Program-made: the position numbers and the translations under genes
Shown here: piece by piece, positions 1 to 6,831 of the stretch
How the letters are laid out: the number at the start of each line of letters is the position of its first letter
How positions within the stretch are numbered: the stretch's first letter is position 1
Notes under the pieces: model-generated
Databases searched by the model: none
The model's input: the letters and a program-made list of their open reading frames with translations, nothing else
Told to the model about the DNA's origin: nothing
Origin: Solirubrobacter sp963736505
Lineage (GTDB): Bacteria; Actinomycetota; Thermoleophilia; Solirubrobacterales; Solirubrobacteraceae
Length of the DNA: 64,000 nucleotides
Direction: 5' to 3'
NCBI GenBank assembly: GCA_963736505.1
Contig: CAVTOZ010000003.1
Location: 1,302,001-1,366,000, forward strand

Positions 1-871
1 TCATCACCCGCTCGCGCTGCTCCTGGCTCATGCCGCCGTGCAGCGGCTCGGCGCGGTAGCCGCGGCCGTTGAGCGTCTCGGCGAGCTGGTCGACCTCCGC
101 GCGCGTGCGGCAGAAGACGAGCGCCGCGGCGGGCGACTCCACGTCGAGGATGCGGCCGAGCGCGGCCGGCTTGTGCGCGCGCGCGACGACGTATGCGATC
201 TGGCGCACGAGCGGCGCCTCGCCGGCGGCGGCCTGCGCGCGCTCGATCTGGATCTTCACCGGGTCGCGCAGGTGGCGCTTGGCCATCTGCCCGATCCGCG
301 GCGGCATGGTGGCGGAGAACAGCACCGTCTGACGCTCGGGCGGCGTCGCCTCGAGGATCGACTCGATGTCCTCGGCGAAGCCCATGTCGAGCATCTCGTC
401 GGCCTCGTCGAGCACGACGACGCGCAGCTGGTCGAGCTTCAGCGTGCCGCGGCCGATGTGGTCGAGCGCGCGGCCGGGCGTGGCCACGACGACGTCGACG
501 CCATGCGAGAGCGCGCGCAGCTGGCGGACGATCGGCTGGCCGCCGTAGATCGGCAGCACGCGCGTGCCGAGCTTGCGGCCGTACTTGTGCATCGCCTCGG
601 AGACCTGCACGGCGAGCTCGCGCGTCGGCACGAGCACGAGCGCCTGCGGCTGGGAGCCGCCCGGCGTCATCTTCTCGAGCACCGGAAGGGCGAACGCGGC
701 GGTCTTGCCGGTGCCCGTCGCCGCCTGCCCGAGCAGGTCGCGGCCTTCGAGCAGCGGAGGGATCGCCTCGCGCTGGATCGGGGTCGGCTCCTCATAGCCG
801 AGGCCGGCCACGGCCTCCAGCAGCTCGGGGCGCAGCGCCAGGCCGGCGAAGGTCGGGGTGTCGTCGCTCAC
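1..871 (-). CDS. DEAD-box ATP-dependent RNA helicase (3' end beyond window)
   Basis: ATP-dependent RNA helicase acting in the cytoplasm on structured RNA (cold adaptation, ribosome assembly or mRNA decay in this family). The 290 visible residues hold the ordered motifs: Q motif (PTPIQ), motif I AATGTGKT, PTRELA, TPGR, DEAD, SAT, and the start of helicase domain 2 (LVFCRTRAEVDQL, then LHGGMSQEQR). The GTG start at 871 follows GGAGG and overlaps the stop of the upstream NAD(P)-binding gene as GTGA, so the two genes are probably translationally coupled. The C-terminal part of domain 2 and any extension lie outside the window. Confidence 0.93.
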   Translation of the reverse strand, partial: MSDDTPTFAGLALRPELLEAVAGLGYEEPTPIQREAIPPLLEGRDLLGQAATGTGKTAAFALPVLEKMTPGGSQPQALVLVPTRELAVQVSEAMHKYGRKLGTRVLPIYGGQPIVRQLRALSHGVDVVVATPGRALDHIGRGTLKLDQLRVVVLDEADEMLDMGFAEDIESILEATPPERQTVLFSATMPPRIGQMAKRHLRDPVKIQIERAQAAAGEAPLVRQIAYVVARAHKPAALGRILDVESPAAALVFCRTRAEVDQLAETLNGRGYRAEPLHGGMSQEQRERVM

Positions 872-1731
872 GCCTCCAGGCTGACACCTTTGCGCGCGGA
901 GTCCGCGACGCCGAGCGGCTCGCGGCCCAGCAGCCGCCGCGTCTCGGCCACGTCGCCGCTCCAGTCGAGCTCGTTGAACGAGCGGATCAGCGTGTAGATG
1001 ACGGGGAACAGCGGGCGCACGGGGGAGGCCAGCGTGGTGATCGCGCGGAACGCCGGCAGCGGCATCGAGCGGAACTTCACGGTCTCGCCGCGCGCCTCGG
1101 TCCAGCGCGCGATCGCGTCCGGGAAGCTCAGCGTGTCGGGCCCGAACAGCTCGTGGATGCCGGCCTCGCGCGTGGTCAGGCAGTTCGCCGCGATCTCGCC
1201 GACGTCGTGGATCGAGATCGGCGACGTCGGACGGGTGAACGGGCCGGCCAGGTTCGCGACGCCCTTGTCGACGAAGTCGCCGGCGATGCTCTCGGTCAGG
1301 TTCGACGGGCGCAGCGAGGTGAACTCGAGGCCGGACTCGCGCAGCGCCGTCTCGGTCGCGAGCTTGGCCGCGAACGGCTTCGCGTACGGCGCCTTCTCGG
1401 CCATCAGCACCGACAGGTAGACGATGTGCGGCCGCGTGCCGGCGGCCTGCACGGCCGCGATCAGGTTGCGGTTGCCGGCGACCTCGACGGCGTCGATCGC
1501 CGAGGGCCGCGTCTTGAGGTCGTGGCCGATGCCGACGAAGTCGACGATCCCGGTCACGCCGTCCAGCGCGGCGGTCAGCGTCTCCGGGCGCGTGAGGTCG
1601 CCGATCGCGAGCTCGCAGCCTCCGAACTCGGCGGGACGGCGGAGGAGCACGCGGACGGGCATGTCGCGCGCGAGCAGCGCGCGCACGGCCGCGCGGCCGG
1701 ACTGTCCCGTGGCGCCGATGACGAGGTTCAC
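868..1731 (-). CDS. NmrA/SDR-type NAD(P)-binding protein
   Basis: A 287-residue atypical short-chain dehydrogenase/reductase. It begins with a Rossmann glycine motif (VIGATGQSGRAAV), followed by an NmrA-like core (LRRPAEFGGCELAIGDLTRPETLTAAL). There is no clear YxxxK catalytic pair, so it may be a redox sensor or epimerase-like protein rather than a classical dehydrogenase. The GTG start at 1731 is chosen because TACGCT lies 7 nt upstream, the leaderless layout seen across this window. It is divergent from an AraC-type regulator, a common arrangement in which the regulator controls the reductase. Its stop overlaps the helicase start. Confidence 0.85.
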   Translation of the reverse strand: MNLVIGATGQSGRAAVRALLARDMPVRVLLRRPAEFGGCELAIGDLTRPETLTAALDGVTGIVDFVGIGHDLKTRPSAIDAVEVAGNRNLIAAVQAAGTRPHIVYLSVLMAEKAPYAKPFAAKLATETALRESGLEFTSLRPSNLTESIAGDFVDKGVANLAGPFTRPTSPISIHDVGEIAANCLTTREAGIHELFGPDTLSFPDAIARWTEARGETVKFRSMPLPAFRAITTLASPVRPLFPVIYTLIRSFNELDWSGDVAETRRLLGREPLGVADSARKGVSLEA

Positions 1732-1833
1732 GCGTTCGAGCGTATGCGTGTCGGGTGGAGCCCGATGCCACTGGACGCCGTGATTCGTGTCCGATCCTCC
1801 ACGGGTCGTGGCGGCGCGGATAGGGTGCCGTGC
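1732..1833. promoter_or_regulatory. Divergent leaderless promoter region, NAD(P)-binding gene / araC-type gene
   Basis: A 102-bp gap between divergent starts. On the minus strand TACGCT (1744-1739) sits 7 nt before GTG 1731. On the plus strand TAGGGT (1821-1826) sits 7 nt before ATG 1834. No Shine-Dalgarno fits either start. An AraC-type binding site would be expected here but I see no convincing repeat. Confidence 0.6.
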
Positions 1834-2718
1834 ATGGACGCACTCGCCGACGTCCTCGCCGGCGCCCGGTTGGGCGGTGCCGTGTTCGCGCGCACGACGC
1901 CGCGCGCGCCGTGGGGGATGGCGTTCCCGGCGGCGCCGATGGCCGGCTTCCACCTCGTCGTACGCGGGAGCTGCTTCCTGCGCGTCGGCGGTCTCGCGGA
2001 GCCGGTCGAGCTCCAGCAGGGCGACCTCGCGCTCGTCTCGCACGGCTCGCCGCACACGGTCTCCAACCCGGCCGGCGCGCGGCCCACGCCGTTCTCGCCC
2101 GAGCTCGTCTTCGACGGCGGCGGCCCGACGACCGTGCTCGTGTGCGGCGGCTACCACTTCCCGCCCGGGCGCCCGCACCCGCTGCTCGAGATCCTGCCGC
2201 CGCTGATCCACGTCCGCGCCGCCGGGGGCCGCGACATCGGGCTGATCGCGGAGCTGCTCACGCGCGAGGTCGAGGGCGCCGGGATCGGGACCGCGACGGT
2301 GACGAACCGGCTCGTCGACGCGCTGCTCGTCTACCTCGTGCGCGCGTGGCTCGAGGAGCAGCCGGACGGCGCGGCGGGCTGGCTCGGCGCGCTGCGCGAC
2401 CCCGTGATCGGGCGCGCGCTGACGCTGCTGCACGCCGACCCGGCGCACCCGTGGAGCGTCGCGGAGCTCGCCGGCCGCGTCGGGATGAGCCGCTCCGGCT
2501 TCGCCCAGCGCTTCGCCGCGCTCACCGGCGCCACGCCGCACCGCTACCTCGCGAACCTGCGCGTCGACCGCGCCGCGCAGCTGCTGCGCGACACCGACGA
2601 CACGATCCTGCAGGTCGCGCTCGCGGTCGGCTACGCGACCGAGCACGCGCTCAGCAAGGCGTTCGCGCGCCGCTACGGCAGCGCGCCGGGGCGCTACCGG
2701 CGGCTCACGCCCGTGTGA
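1834..2718 (+). CDS. AraC-family transcriptional regulator with cupin sensor
   Basis: A 294-residue DNA-binding regulator. The N-terminal half (about residues 10-185) is a cupin-type effector domain (GDLALVSHGSPHTVSN, then VCGGYHFP). The C-terminal 100 residues hold the two AraC helix-turn-helices: WSVAELAGRVGMSRSGFAQRF and the second around DTILQVALAVGYATEHALSKAF, ending in GSAPGRYRR. It is divergent from the NAD(P)-binding gene at 868-1731, its most likely target, and its 3' end overlaps the convergent inhibitor gene by 14 bp. The effector cannot be deduced. Confidence 0.9.
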   Translation: MDALADVLAGARLGGAVFARTTPRAPWGMAFPAAPMAGFHLVVRGSCFLRVGGLAEPVELQQGDLALVSHGSPHTVSNPAGARPTPFSPELVFDGGGPTTVLVCGGYHFPPGRPHPLLEILPPLIHVRAAGGRDIGLIAELLTREVEGAGIGTATVTNRLVDALLVYLVRAWLEEQPDGAAGWLGALRDPVIGRALTLLHADPAHPWSVAELAGRVGMSRSGFAQRFAALTGATPHRYLANLRVDRAAQLLRDTDDTILQVALAVGYATEHALSKAFARRYGSAPGRYRRLTPV

Positions 2719-3109
2719 CGCGGACGCGCAGGCGGAACGTCTTCGCGGGCGTCTTAGAGCCTGGCGGCAGGTACTCGAGCCGCAGCGACGTGGTGCCCGC
2801 GGCACGGCCGGAGTAGCGGAAGATCTTCGTCACGTCGCCGCCGACGCACGGCGCCTTGCAGCCGCCGGTCTGCATCTGCGCGAGCCGCCGCAGGATGCTC
2901 GCGGCGGGCGCGGTGCGCGTGGCCCAGTGGAAGCCGCAGCTCGGGCAGGCGTCGAGGCGGACCGAGAGCCGCTGGCCGACGACGATGTGGACCGTCGTGC
3001 CGCTGTCCGCGAGCGTCAGGACCTTCGTGGGCGGCGCCGCCGCCGCGGGGGTGGAGGCGAGCACGGCCGCCACGGCGGCCAGTGCCGCGATCGAACCGAG
3101 TCTGCGCAT
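2705..3109 (-). CDS. Secreted chagasin-like (I42 family) cysteine protease inhibitor
   Basis: A 134-residue secreted protein with a signal peptide (MRRLGSIAALAAVAAVLASTP, cleavage near ASTPAAAA). The rest matches the chagasin layout. A first loop replaces NPTTGY with PSCGFHW, a second loop carries VGGDV (GxGG motif), and the third segment is YLPPGSKTPAKTF. Chagasins inhibit papain-like cysteine proteases. The first loop is cysteine-containing (CPSCG, plus CKAPC further on), so disulphides may shape it. TAGGCT lies 6 nt before the ATG (leaderless). Inhibition of a particular protease is not proven. Confidence 0.72.
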   Translation of the reverse strand: MRRLGSIAALAAVAAVLASTPAAAAPPTKVLTLADSGTTVHIVVGQRLSVRLDACPSCGFHWATRTAPAASILRRLAQMQTGGCKAPCVGGDVTKIFRYSGRAAGTTSLRLEYLPPGSKTPAKTFRLRVRVTRA

Positions 3110-3140
3110 CGCGCGAGCCTAGTCGTTCTAGCCTGGGCAC
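3110..3140. promoter_or_regulatory. Back-to-back leaderless promoters in a 31-bp gap
   Basis: Only 31 bp separate the divergent ATG codons at 3109 and 3141. The minus-strand -10 box TAGGCT is at 3121-3116, 6 nt before its ATG. The plus-strand -10 box TAGCCT is at 3129-3134, also 6 nt before its ATG. Each promoter's -35 region must therefore lie close to or inside the opposite gene's 5' end. Confidence 0.6.
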
Positions 3141-3530
3141 ATGGGCTTCTACGCGATCCTCCCGGACCAGCTCGACTGGATCACGCGCCCGCACGAGCCG
3201 GGTGAGCCGGCCCGTCACGTGGCGGAGCTGAGCGAGCTCGCGGGCTTCGCGCACACGCGCGGCAACCTGTGGCGCTACGAGCCCGGCGCGAAGGGGAAGC
3301 GCCACCGGCACGCGACGCAGGAGGAGACGTTCGTCGTCCTCGCCGGCACGCTGTCGATGTACGTCGGCGAGCCGCCGGAGCGCGTGGACGTGCCGGCGAC
3401 CGGCGTGATCCACGTCGAGCCGGGCACCGCGCTGCAGTCGGCCAACCACGGCGACGTGGACCTGCTCGTCTACGCGTACGGCACGCCGCCGGAGAGCGAG
3501 CGCTCCGAGCTGCTCGACTCGGCGCTCTAG
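3141..3530 (+). CDS. Cupin-domain protein
   Basis: A small 129-residue cytoplasmic cupin. Metal-binding motif 1 is visible as HRHATQEETFVVLAGTLSMYVG (His-x-His plus Glu) and the second barrel motif as VIHVEPGTALQSANHG. Substrate unknown; such single-domain cupins are often isomerases or sensors. Leaderless start (TAGCCT-N6-ATG). The stop overlaps the convergent sortase-fusion gene by 4 bp. It belongs to the same broad superfamily as the cupin at 37071-37472. Confidence 0.85.
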   Translation: MGFYAILPDQLDWITRPHEPGEPARHVAELSELAGFAHTRGNLWRYEPGAKGKRHRHATQEETFVVLAGTLSMYVGEPPERVDVPATGVIHVEPGTALQSANHGDVDLLVYAYGTPPESERSELLDSAL

Positions 3531-5923
3531 TCGGGCGTCGCGGTCACGATCAGGTTGTCGCGGTAGTGGCCGCTCTTGGCGTCGAAGGGGCCGCTGCACG
3601 TGACGAGCACGAGCCGCGGCCGGCCGGTGCGCGAGAAGACGCCGCTCGGCAGCGCCGCCTTGCGGACCAGGCTGACGGTCGCGACGCGGTAGCGACGGGT
3701 CTTGCCGTCGGCCGACGTGAGCTCCACGCGGTCGCCGCGGCGCGCGCCCTTGAGCCCGTAGAACGCGCCGGCGCCGTCCTTGGCGCTGTCGATATGGCCG
3801 GCGAGCAGGATCGCGCCGGCCGCGCTCCCGGGTGCGGCGCCGTCGCGCCACCAGCCGACGCGGTGGATGTCGGACGGGATCCCGAGCGCGCCGGCCTTCG
3901 TGTCGATCCCGATCGCGTAGACCTTCGCGTCGACTCCCGCGCGCGTGAGCTGGACGCGCGTCGGCCGCGCGTCGCCGGCCTGGGCGGCGCGCACCTCGGC
4001 GACGCCCTCGTCCCCGCGGCCGGTGAGGATCATCGGCGCGCCGAGCGACGTCTCGGCCTCGAGCGCGCAGTCGGTCTGCGTCGCGGCGATCGACTCGCTG
4101 CCGGCGATCCGCTCGCGGAAGACGTAGAAGCCGGCGCGCTTGACGGTCGCCTTGGGCGAGCTGAACTCGCCGTCGCCGGTCACGTCCAGCGTGCCCTTCC
4201 AGTACGGCGTCCCGGCGCAGTCCATCTCCGCGCGCGTCGCGTACGGGCCGAACAGCTCGACCTCGACCTGCGCGGGCGTCTTGCCGAGCCCCGTCACCTT
4301 CACGCGGTCGAACAGCTCGCCGCCGGGCTTGACGACGTCTGACGACGCCGCGGTGGTGACCTGCGGGGTGGCCGTGGCGAGCGTCGTCTCGGCGGCGTCG
4401 CCGCAGGCGGTCGTGACGGCGGGGTAGGCCTCGGTGGCGGCGATCGACTCGCGGTAGGTGTAGTAGCCGGCGGCGGGGACGGTGAAGGCGGGCGTCGCGT
4501 AGGAGCCGTCGCCGGCCGCCGCGAGCGTGCCGGTCCACGCCGGCGTGCCGGTGCACGCGATCGCGGCGCGCGACGGGTACGGGCCCCACAGCTCGACGTT
4601 CACGGTCGCGCCGAGCTTGCCGAGGCCGCTGACGACCGCGGTGTCGGTGATCGTCGCGCCGGGAGCGGTGGCCTGGGCGCTGACCTGCGTCGTCACGGCC
4701 GGGCTGCCGCGGACGACGGTCGTCTCCGCCGTGTCGGCGCACTGCGTCTGCACGGCCGCGACGTCGGCGGTCTCGGCGATCGACTCGCGGTAGACGTAGT
4801 AGCCCGGCGTCGTGACCGTGAACCGGTCGGTCGTGTAGTCGCCGTCGGCGGCGGCGCTGAAGCTGCCGGTCCACACGGGCGTGTCCGCGCACGTGATCGC
4901 CGCGCGCGAGGGGTACGGGCCGTAGAGCGCGGCCTGCACGGTCGCGCTGCGGCCGGCCAGGCCGCTGACCTTGACCGTGTCGGTGAGCGTCCCGCCGGGC
5001 AGCGTCGACTGGTCGCTGACCTGCGTCGCGAGCGCCGGCTGCGCGAGCACCTTCGCGCTGAGCTTGGCGGTCCTGGTGGCGAAGGCGGGCGCGACGAGCC
5101 GCTGCCCGTTGCGCGCCGCCTTGCCCTTGGTGGGCACGTACAGCGCGGGCGCGTCGGCCGCCAGGGCGGGAGCGTTGACGTCCAGGTTCAGCGCGGTCGT
5201 GGGCGTGAAGGCGACCTTGGCCTGGCCGGAATCGCCCGTGCTGACCTTCGCGGGGAGGGCGTTCGCGCCGGCGCCGGCAAACGTGATCTCGGCGTCCGGG
5301 ACGCGCGCGCCGGACGCCGAGCGGACCTCGACGGTCAGCTGCGACGGCGTGCCGGCGACCAGCTTCGCGGGCACGGTCGCCTTGACCGTGTACGGGCCGG
5401 CGTTGCGCTTGGCGTCCTTCTCGATCCGCGCGAACGTGGCGCGGCTCGACGCCGAGATCGCGCTCGGGTCGACCTCCCCGGGCGCACCGTCGCCCATCAG
5501 GCTGTGCACGTAGAGCATCACGGCTGCCTGGTTCGATGGGTCGTTGGAGCGGCCGTACTGCCAGACGGCGTAGCTCATCAGGCGCAGCTTCGCCGCGGAG
5601 ATGGCGTCCCCGCCGCGGTTGCGGAGGTTCGCCGTCGACCGCTTCTCGTAGCCCGCGTCCTTCGAGGGGTACCAGTAGCGGAGGTCGATGCAGAACGTCC
5701 CGCCGTCCACGCCGGGCACGGCGCCGCGGTAGTCGCCGAACCAGCGAACGCCGTAGCGGTAGCTGCGGTACGAGCCCTGGCCCGTGGTCGCGCAGCTGTC
5801 CTTCCCGCCGCGCGAGCACGGGTCGTTCTGATCGGGCGGCTCGGCCGCGCGCGCGACGCCCCCGAGGAGTGCGAACGACGCGAGGAGGCAGAGCGCGAGC
5901 CGACGGACCATTCGGAGGTTCAT
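3527..5923 (-). CDS. Secreted surface protein: candidate thioester domain, three Ig-like repeats, C-terminal sortase
   Basis: 798 residues with a signal peptide (about 1-27). Residues 70-175 resemble surface thioester domains: Cys78 in FCID, YAVWQYG at 118-124 and Gln132 in NQAAVMLY could form an internal Cys-Gln thioester. Three repeats of about 110 residues start near 298, 408 and 519, each with a TDTVKVSGL-like core, GPYxSRA, a two-Cys pair and YYVYRESIA. Residues 650-798 are a sortase domain with the catalytic triad visible: His710 (LAGHID), Cys776 (VTCSG) and Arg788 (YRDN). Sortases are normally short membrane-anchored enzymes, so this fusion is unusual. No LPxTG or C-terminal anchor is seen. 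An alternative ATG is at 5911. Confidence 0.85.
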   Translation of the reverse strand: MNLRMVRRLALCLLASFALLGGVARAAEPPDQNDPCSRGGKDSCATTGQGSYRSYRYGVRWFGDYRGAVPGVDGGTFCIDLRYWYPSKDAGYEKRSTANLRNRGGDAISAAKLRLMSYAVWQYGRSNDPSNQAAVMLYVHSLMGDGAPGEVDPSAISASSRATFARIEKDAKRNAGPYTVKATVPAKLVAGTPSQLTVEVRSASGARVPDAEITFAGAGANALPAKVSTGDSGQAKVAFTPTTALNLDVNAPALAADAPALYVPTKGKAARNGQRLVAPAFATRTAKLSAKVLAQPALATQVSDQSTLPGGTLTDTVKVSGLAGRSATVQAALYGPYPSRAAITCADTPVWTGSFSAAADGDYTTDRFTVTTPGYYVYRESIAETADVAAVQTQCADTAETTVVRGSPAVTTQVSAQATAPGATITDTAVVSGLGKLGATVNVELWGPYPSRAAIACTGTPAWTGTLAAAGDGSYATPAFTVPAAGYYTYRESIAATEAYPAVTTACGDAAETTLATATPQVTTAASSDVVKPGGELFDRVKVTGLGKTPAQVEVELFGPYATRAEMDCAGTPYWKGTLDVTGDGEFSSPKATVKRAGFYVFRERIAGSESIAATQTDCALEAETSLGAPMILTGRGDEGVAEVRAAQAGDARPTRVQLTRAGVDAKVYAIGIDTKAGALGIPSDIHRVGWWRDGAAPGSAAGAILLAGHIDSAKDGAGAFYGLKGARRGDRVELTSADGKTRRYRVATVSLVRKAALPSGVFSRTGRPRLVLVTCSGPFDAKSGHYRDNLIVTATPD

Positions 5924-5960
5924 ACCGGATCACGCGGACGCGCTCGGGGGCGCGCGACGG

Positions 5961-6244
5961 GATCGGGAACTGCGCGGTCGCGCGAGGCGGGTTCGTGTGG
6001 CGTGGCGGGATCGGGGACTGCGCGGTCGCGCGAGGCGGGTTCGTGTGGCGTGGCGGGATCGGGGACTGCGCGGTACGCGAGGCGGGTTCGGCTCGCGTGC
6101 CGGGATCGGGGAACTGCGCGGTAAGGAGGCGGGTTCGTGTGGCGTGCCGGGATCGGGGAACTGCGCGGTAAGGAGGCGGGTTCGTGTGGCGTGCCGGGAT
6201 CGGGGAACTGCGCGATAAGGAGGCGGGTTCGTCTCGCGTGCCCG
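5961..6244. repeat. 47/48-bp tandem repeat array, six units
   Basis: Six head-to-tail units begin with GATCGG at 5961, 6009, 6057, 6104, 6151 and 6198. The first two are 48 bp and the next three 47 bp. Each carries AACTGCGCGGT, then GAGGCGGGTTCGTGTGGCGTG; in the last three the block AAGGAGGCGGGTTCG replaces CGCGCGAGGCGGG. The array begins 37 bp upstream of the sortase-fusion start codon and is non-coding by codon pattern; the minus-strand reading frames across it are Pro/Arg-rich artefacts. No unique spacers separate the units, so this is not CRISPR. Confidence 0.85.
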
Positions 6245-6270
6245 AATGATCGAATCGATCGCCCGGTCGA

Positions 6271-6422
6271 GGGGGGTGACCTCCTTTTCTTCACCCATAG
6301 GCCGCAAACGTAGGTCACCCCCCGGCGCTACGTGCGCGGTGATGGTCGAGCGTGAGTGGAGTCCGGTGACACGTGATCGAGCGCGCTCGATCCTCGCGAC
6401 CAGATCCCGATGCGCGAAACGA
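6271..6422. repeat. Hairpin-bearing block, copy A
   Basis: It starts with a perfect 12-bp inverted repeat, GGGGGGTGACCT (6271-6282) and AGGTCACCCCCC (6312-6323), around a 29-bp spacer. A tail then carries GATGGTCGAGCGTG, GATCGAGCGCGC, CTCGCGACCAGATCC and GCGCGAAACG. The same order recurs in copy B. No open reading frame with native codon bias is present. Confidence 0.7.
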
Positions 6423-6435
6423 TCATCAGCCGCCA

Positions 6436-6620
6436 GGGGGTGCGTCACGCTTGCGTCCTGTGGGTTGACAAATGTCACACACCCCCGGGCGGCGCGCGCG
6501 GCGATGGTCGAGCGTGCGCGACCATCAGCAATCCGTGGTCGAGCGCGCGCGGTCCTCGCGACCAGATCCGGGCCCTCTCGATGCTGCCGTTCGCCCGGCC
6601 CGGCGAGGCGCGCGAAACGG
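6436..6620. repeat. Hairpin-bearing block, copy B
   Basis: A diverged direct copy of block A. Its hairpin is imperfect: GGGGGTGCGTCAC (6436-6448) against GTCACACACCCCC (6474-6486), 11 of 13 pairs. The tail repeats GATGGTCGAGCGTG, GGTCGAGCGCGC, CTCGCGACCAGATCC and GCGCGAAACG. Hairpin pairing is largely kept although the sequence has drifted, which hints at selection on structure or a REP-like origin. Confidence 0.65.
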
Positions 6621-6687
6621 CGAGCCGTTCGCCCGGCCCGATGCGGGCCGCGAGGCGGCTGACCGCCGGATTCGAACCCGCCGGGGC

Positions 6688-6723
6688 TTGTCGGACCCCG
6701 GCGCCCGTGCCTACGCTGTGGGC
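6688..6723 (+). promoter_or_regulatory. Leaderless promoter for the TetM-like gene and its leader ORF
   Basis: TTGTCG (6688-6693), an 18-bp spacer and TACGCT (6712-6717), then 6 nt to ATG 6724. Both boxes fit the housekeeping actinobacterial consensus. Transcription should begin at or next to the ATG of the 35-codon leader ORF. Confidence 0.6.
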
Positions 6724-6831
6724 ATGAAGGCAACGCGCAGCTCCCACCAGCAAGGAGGTTCGACCCGCTTGGAGGAAGTGCGCAGTGCATTCATTGAACT
6801 TAGGAGTCCTGGCGCATGTCGACGCCGGTAA
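6724..6831 (+). CDS. Candidate leaderless leader peptide overlapping the TetM-like start
   Basis: A 35-residue ORF (starts MKATRSSHQQGG, ends SPGACRRR) whose ATG lies 6 nt after TACGCT. It overlaps the first 47 nt of the downstream GTPase gene in another frame, so ribosomes finishing it would end just beyond the GTG at 6785. Tetracycline protection genes such as tet(M) are known to be controlled through a leader ORF. That this short ORF does the same is inference from position only; it shows no homology I recognise. Confidence 0.4.
   Translation: MKATRSSHQQGGSTRLEEVRSAFIELRSPGACRRR

Noticed and set aside
868..2805. Long minus-strand ORF of 645 codons
   Set aside because: Only the part from 1731 downward is a gene; the upstream part is antisense to the araC-type gene and rich in Arg/Ala.
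2754..5933. 1059-codon minus-strand ORF
   Set aside because: Arg-rich shadow of the sortase-fusion gene in another frame; no domain and no sensible composition.
5961..6244. Possible CRISPR array
   Set aside because: Units are contiguous 47/48-bp near-identical copies with no unique spacers, and there are no cas genes in the window.
5920..6790. Minus-strand ORFs across the tandem array
   Set aside because: They translate the repeat into Pro/His/Arg strings with no ribosome site and no codon bias like the neighbours.
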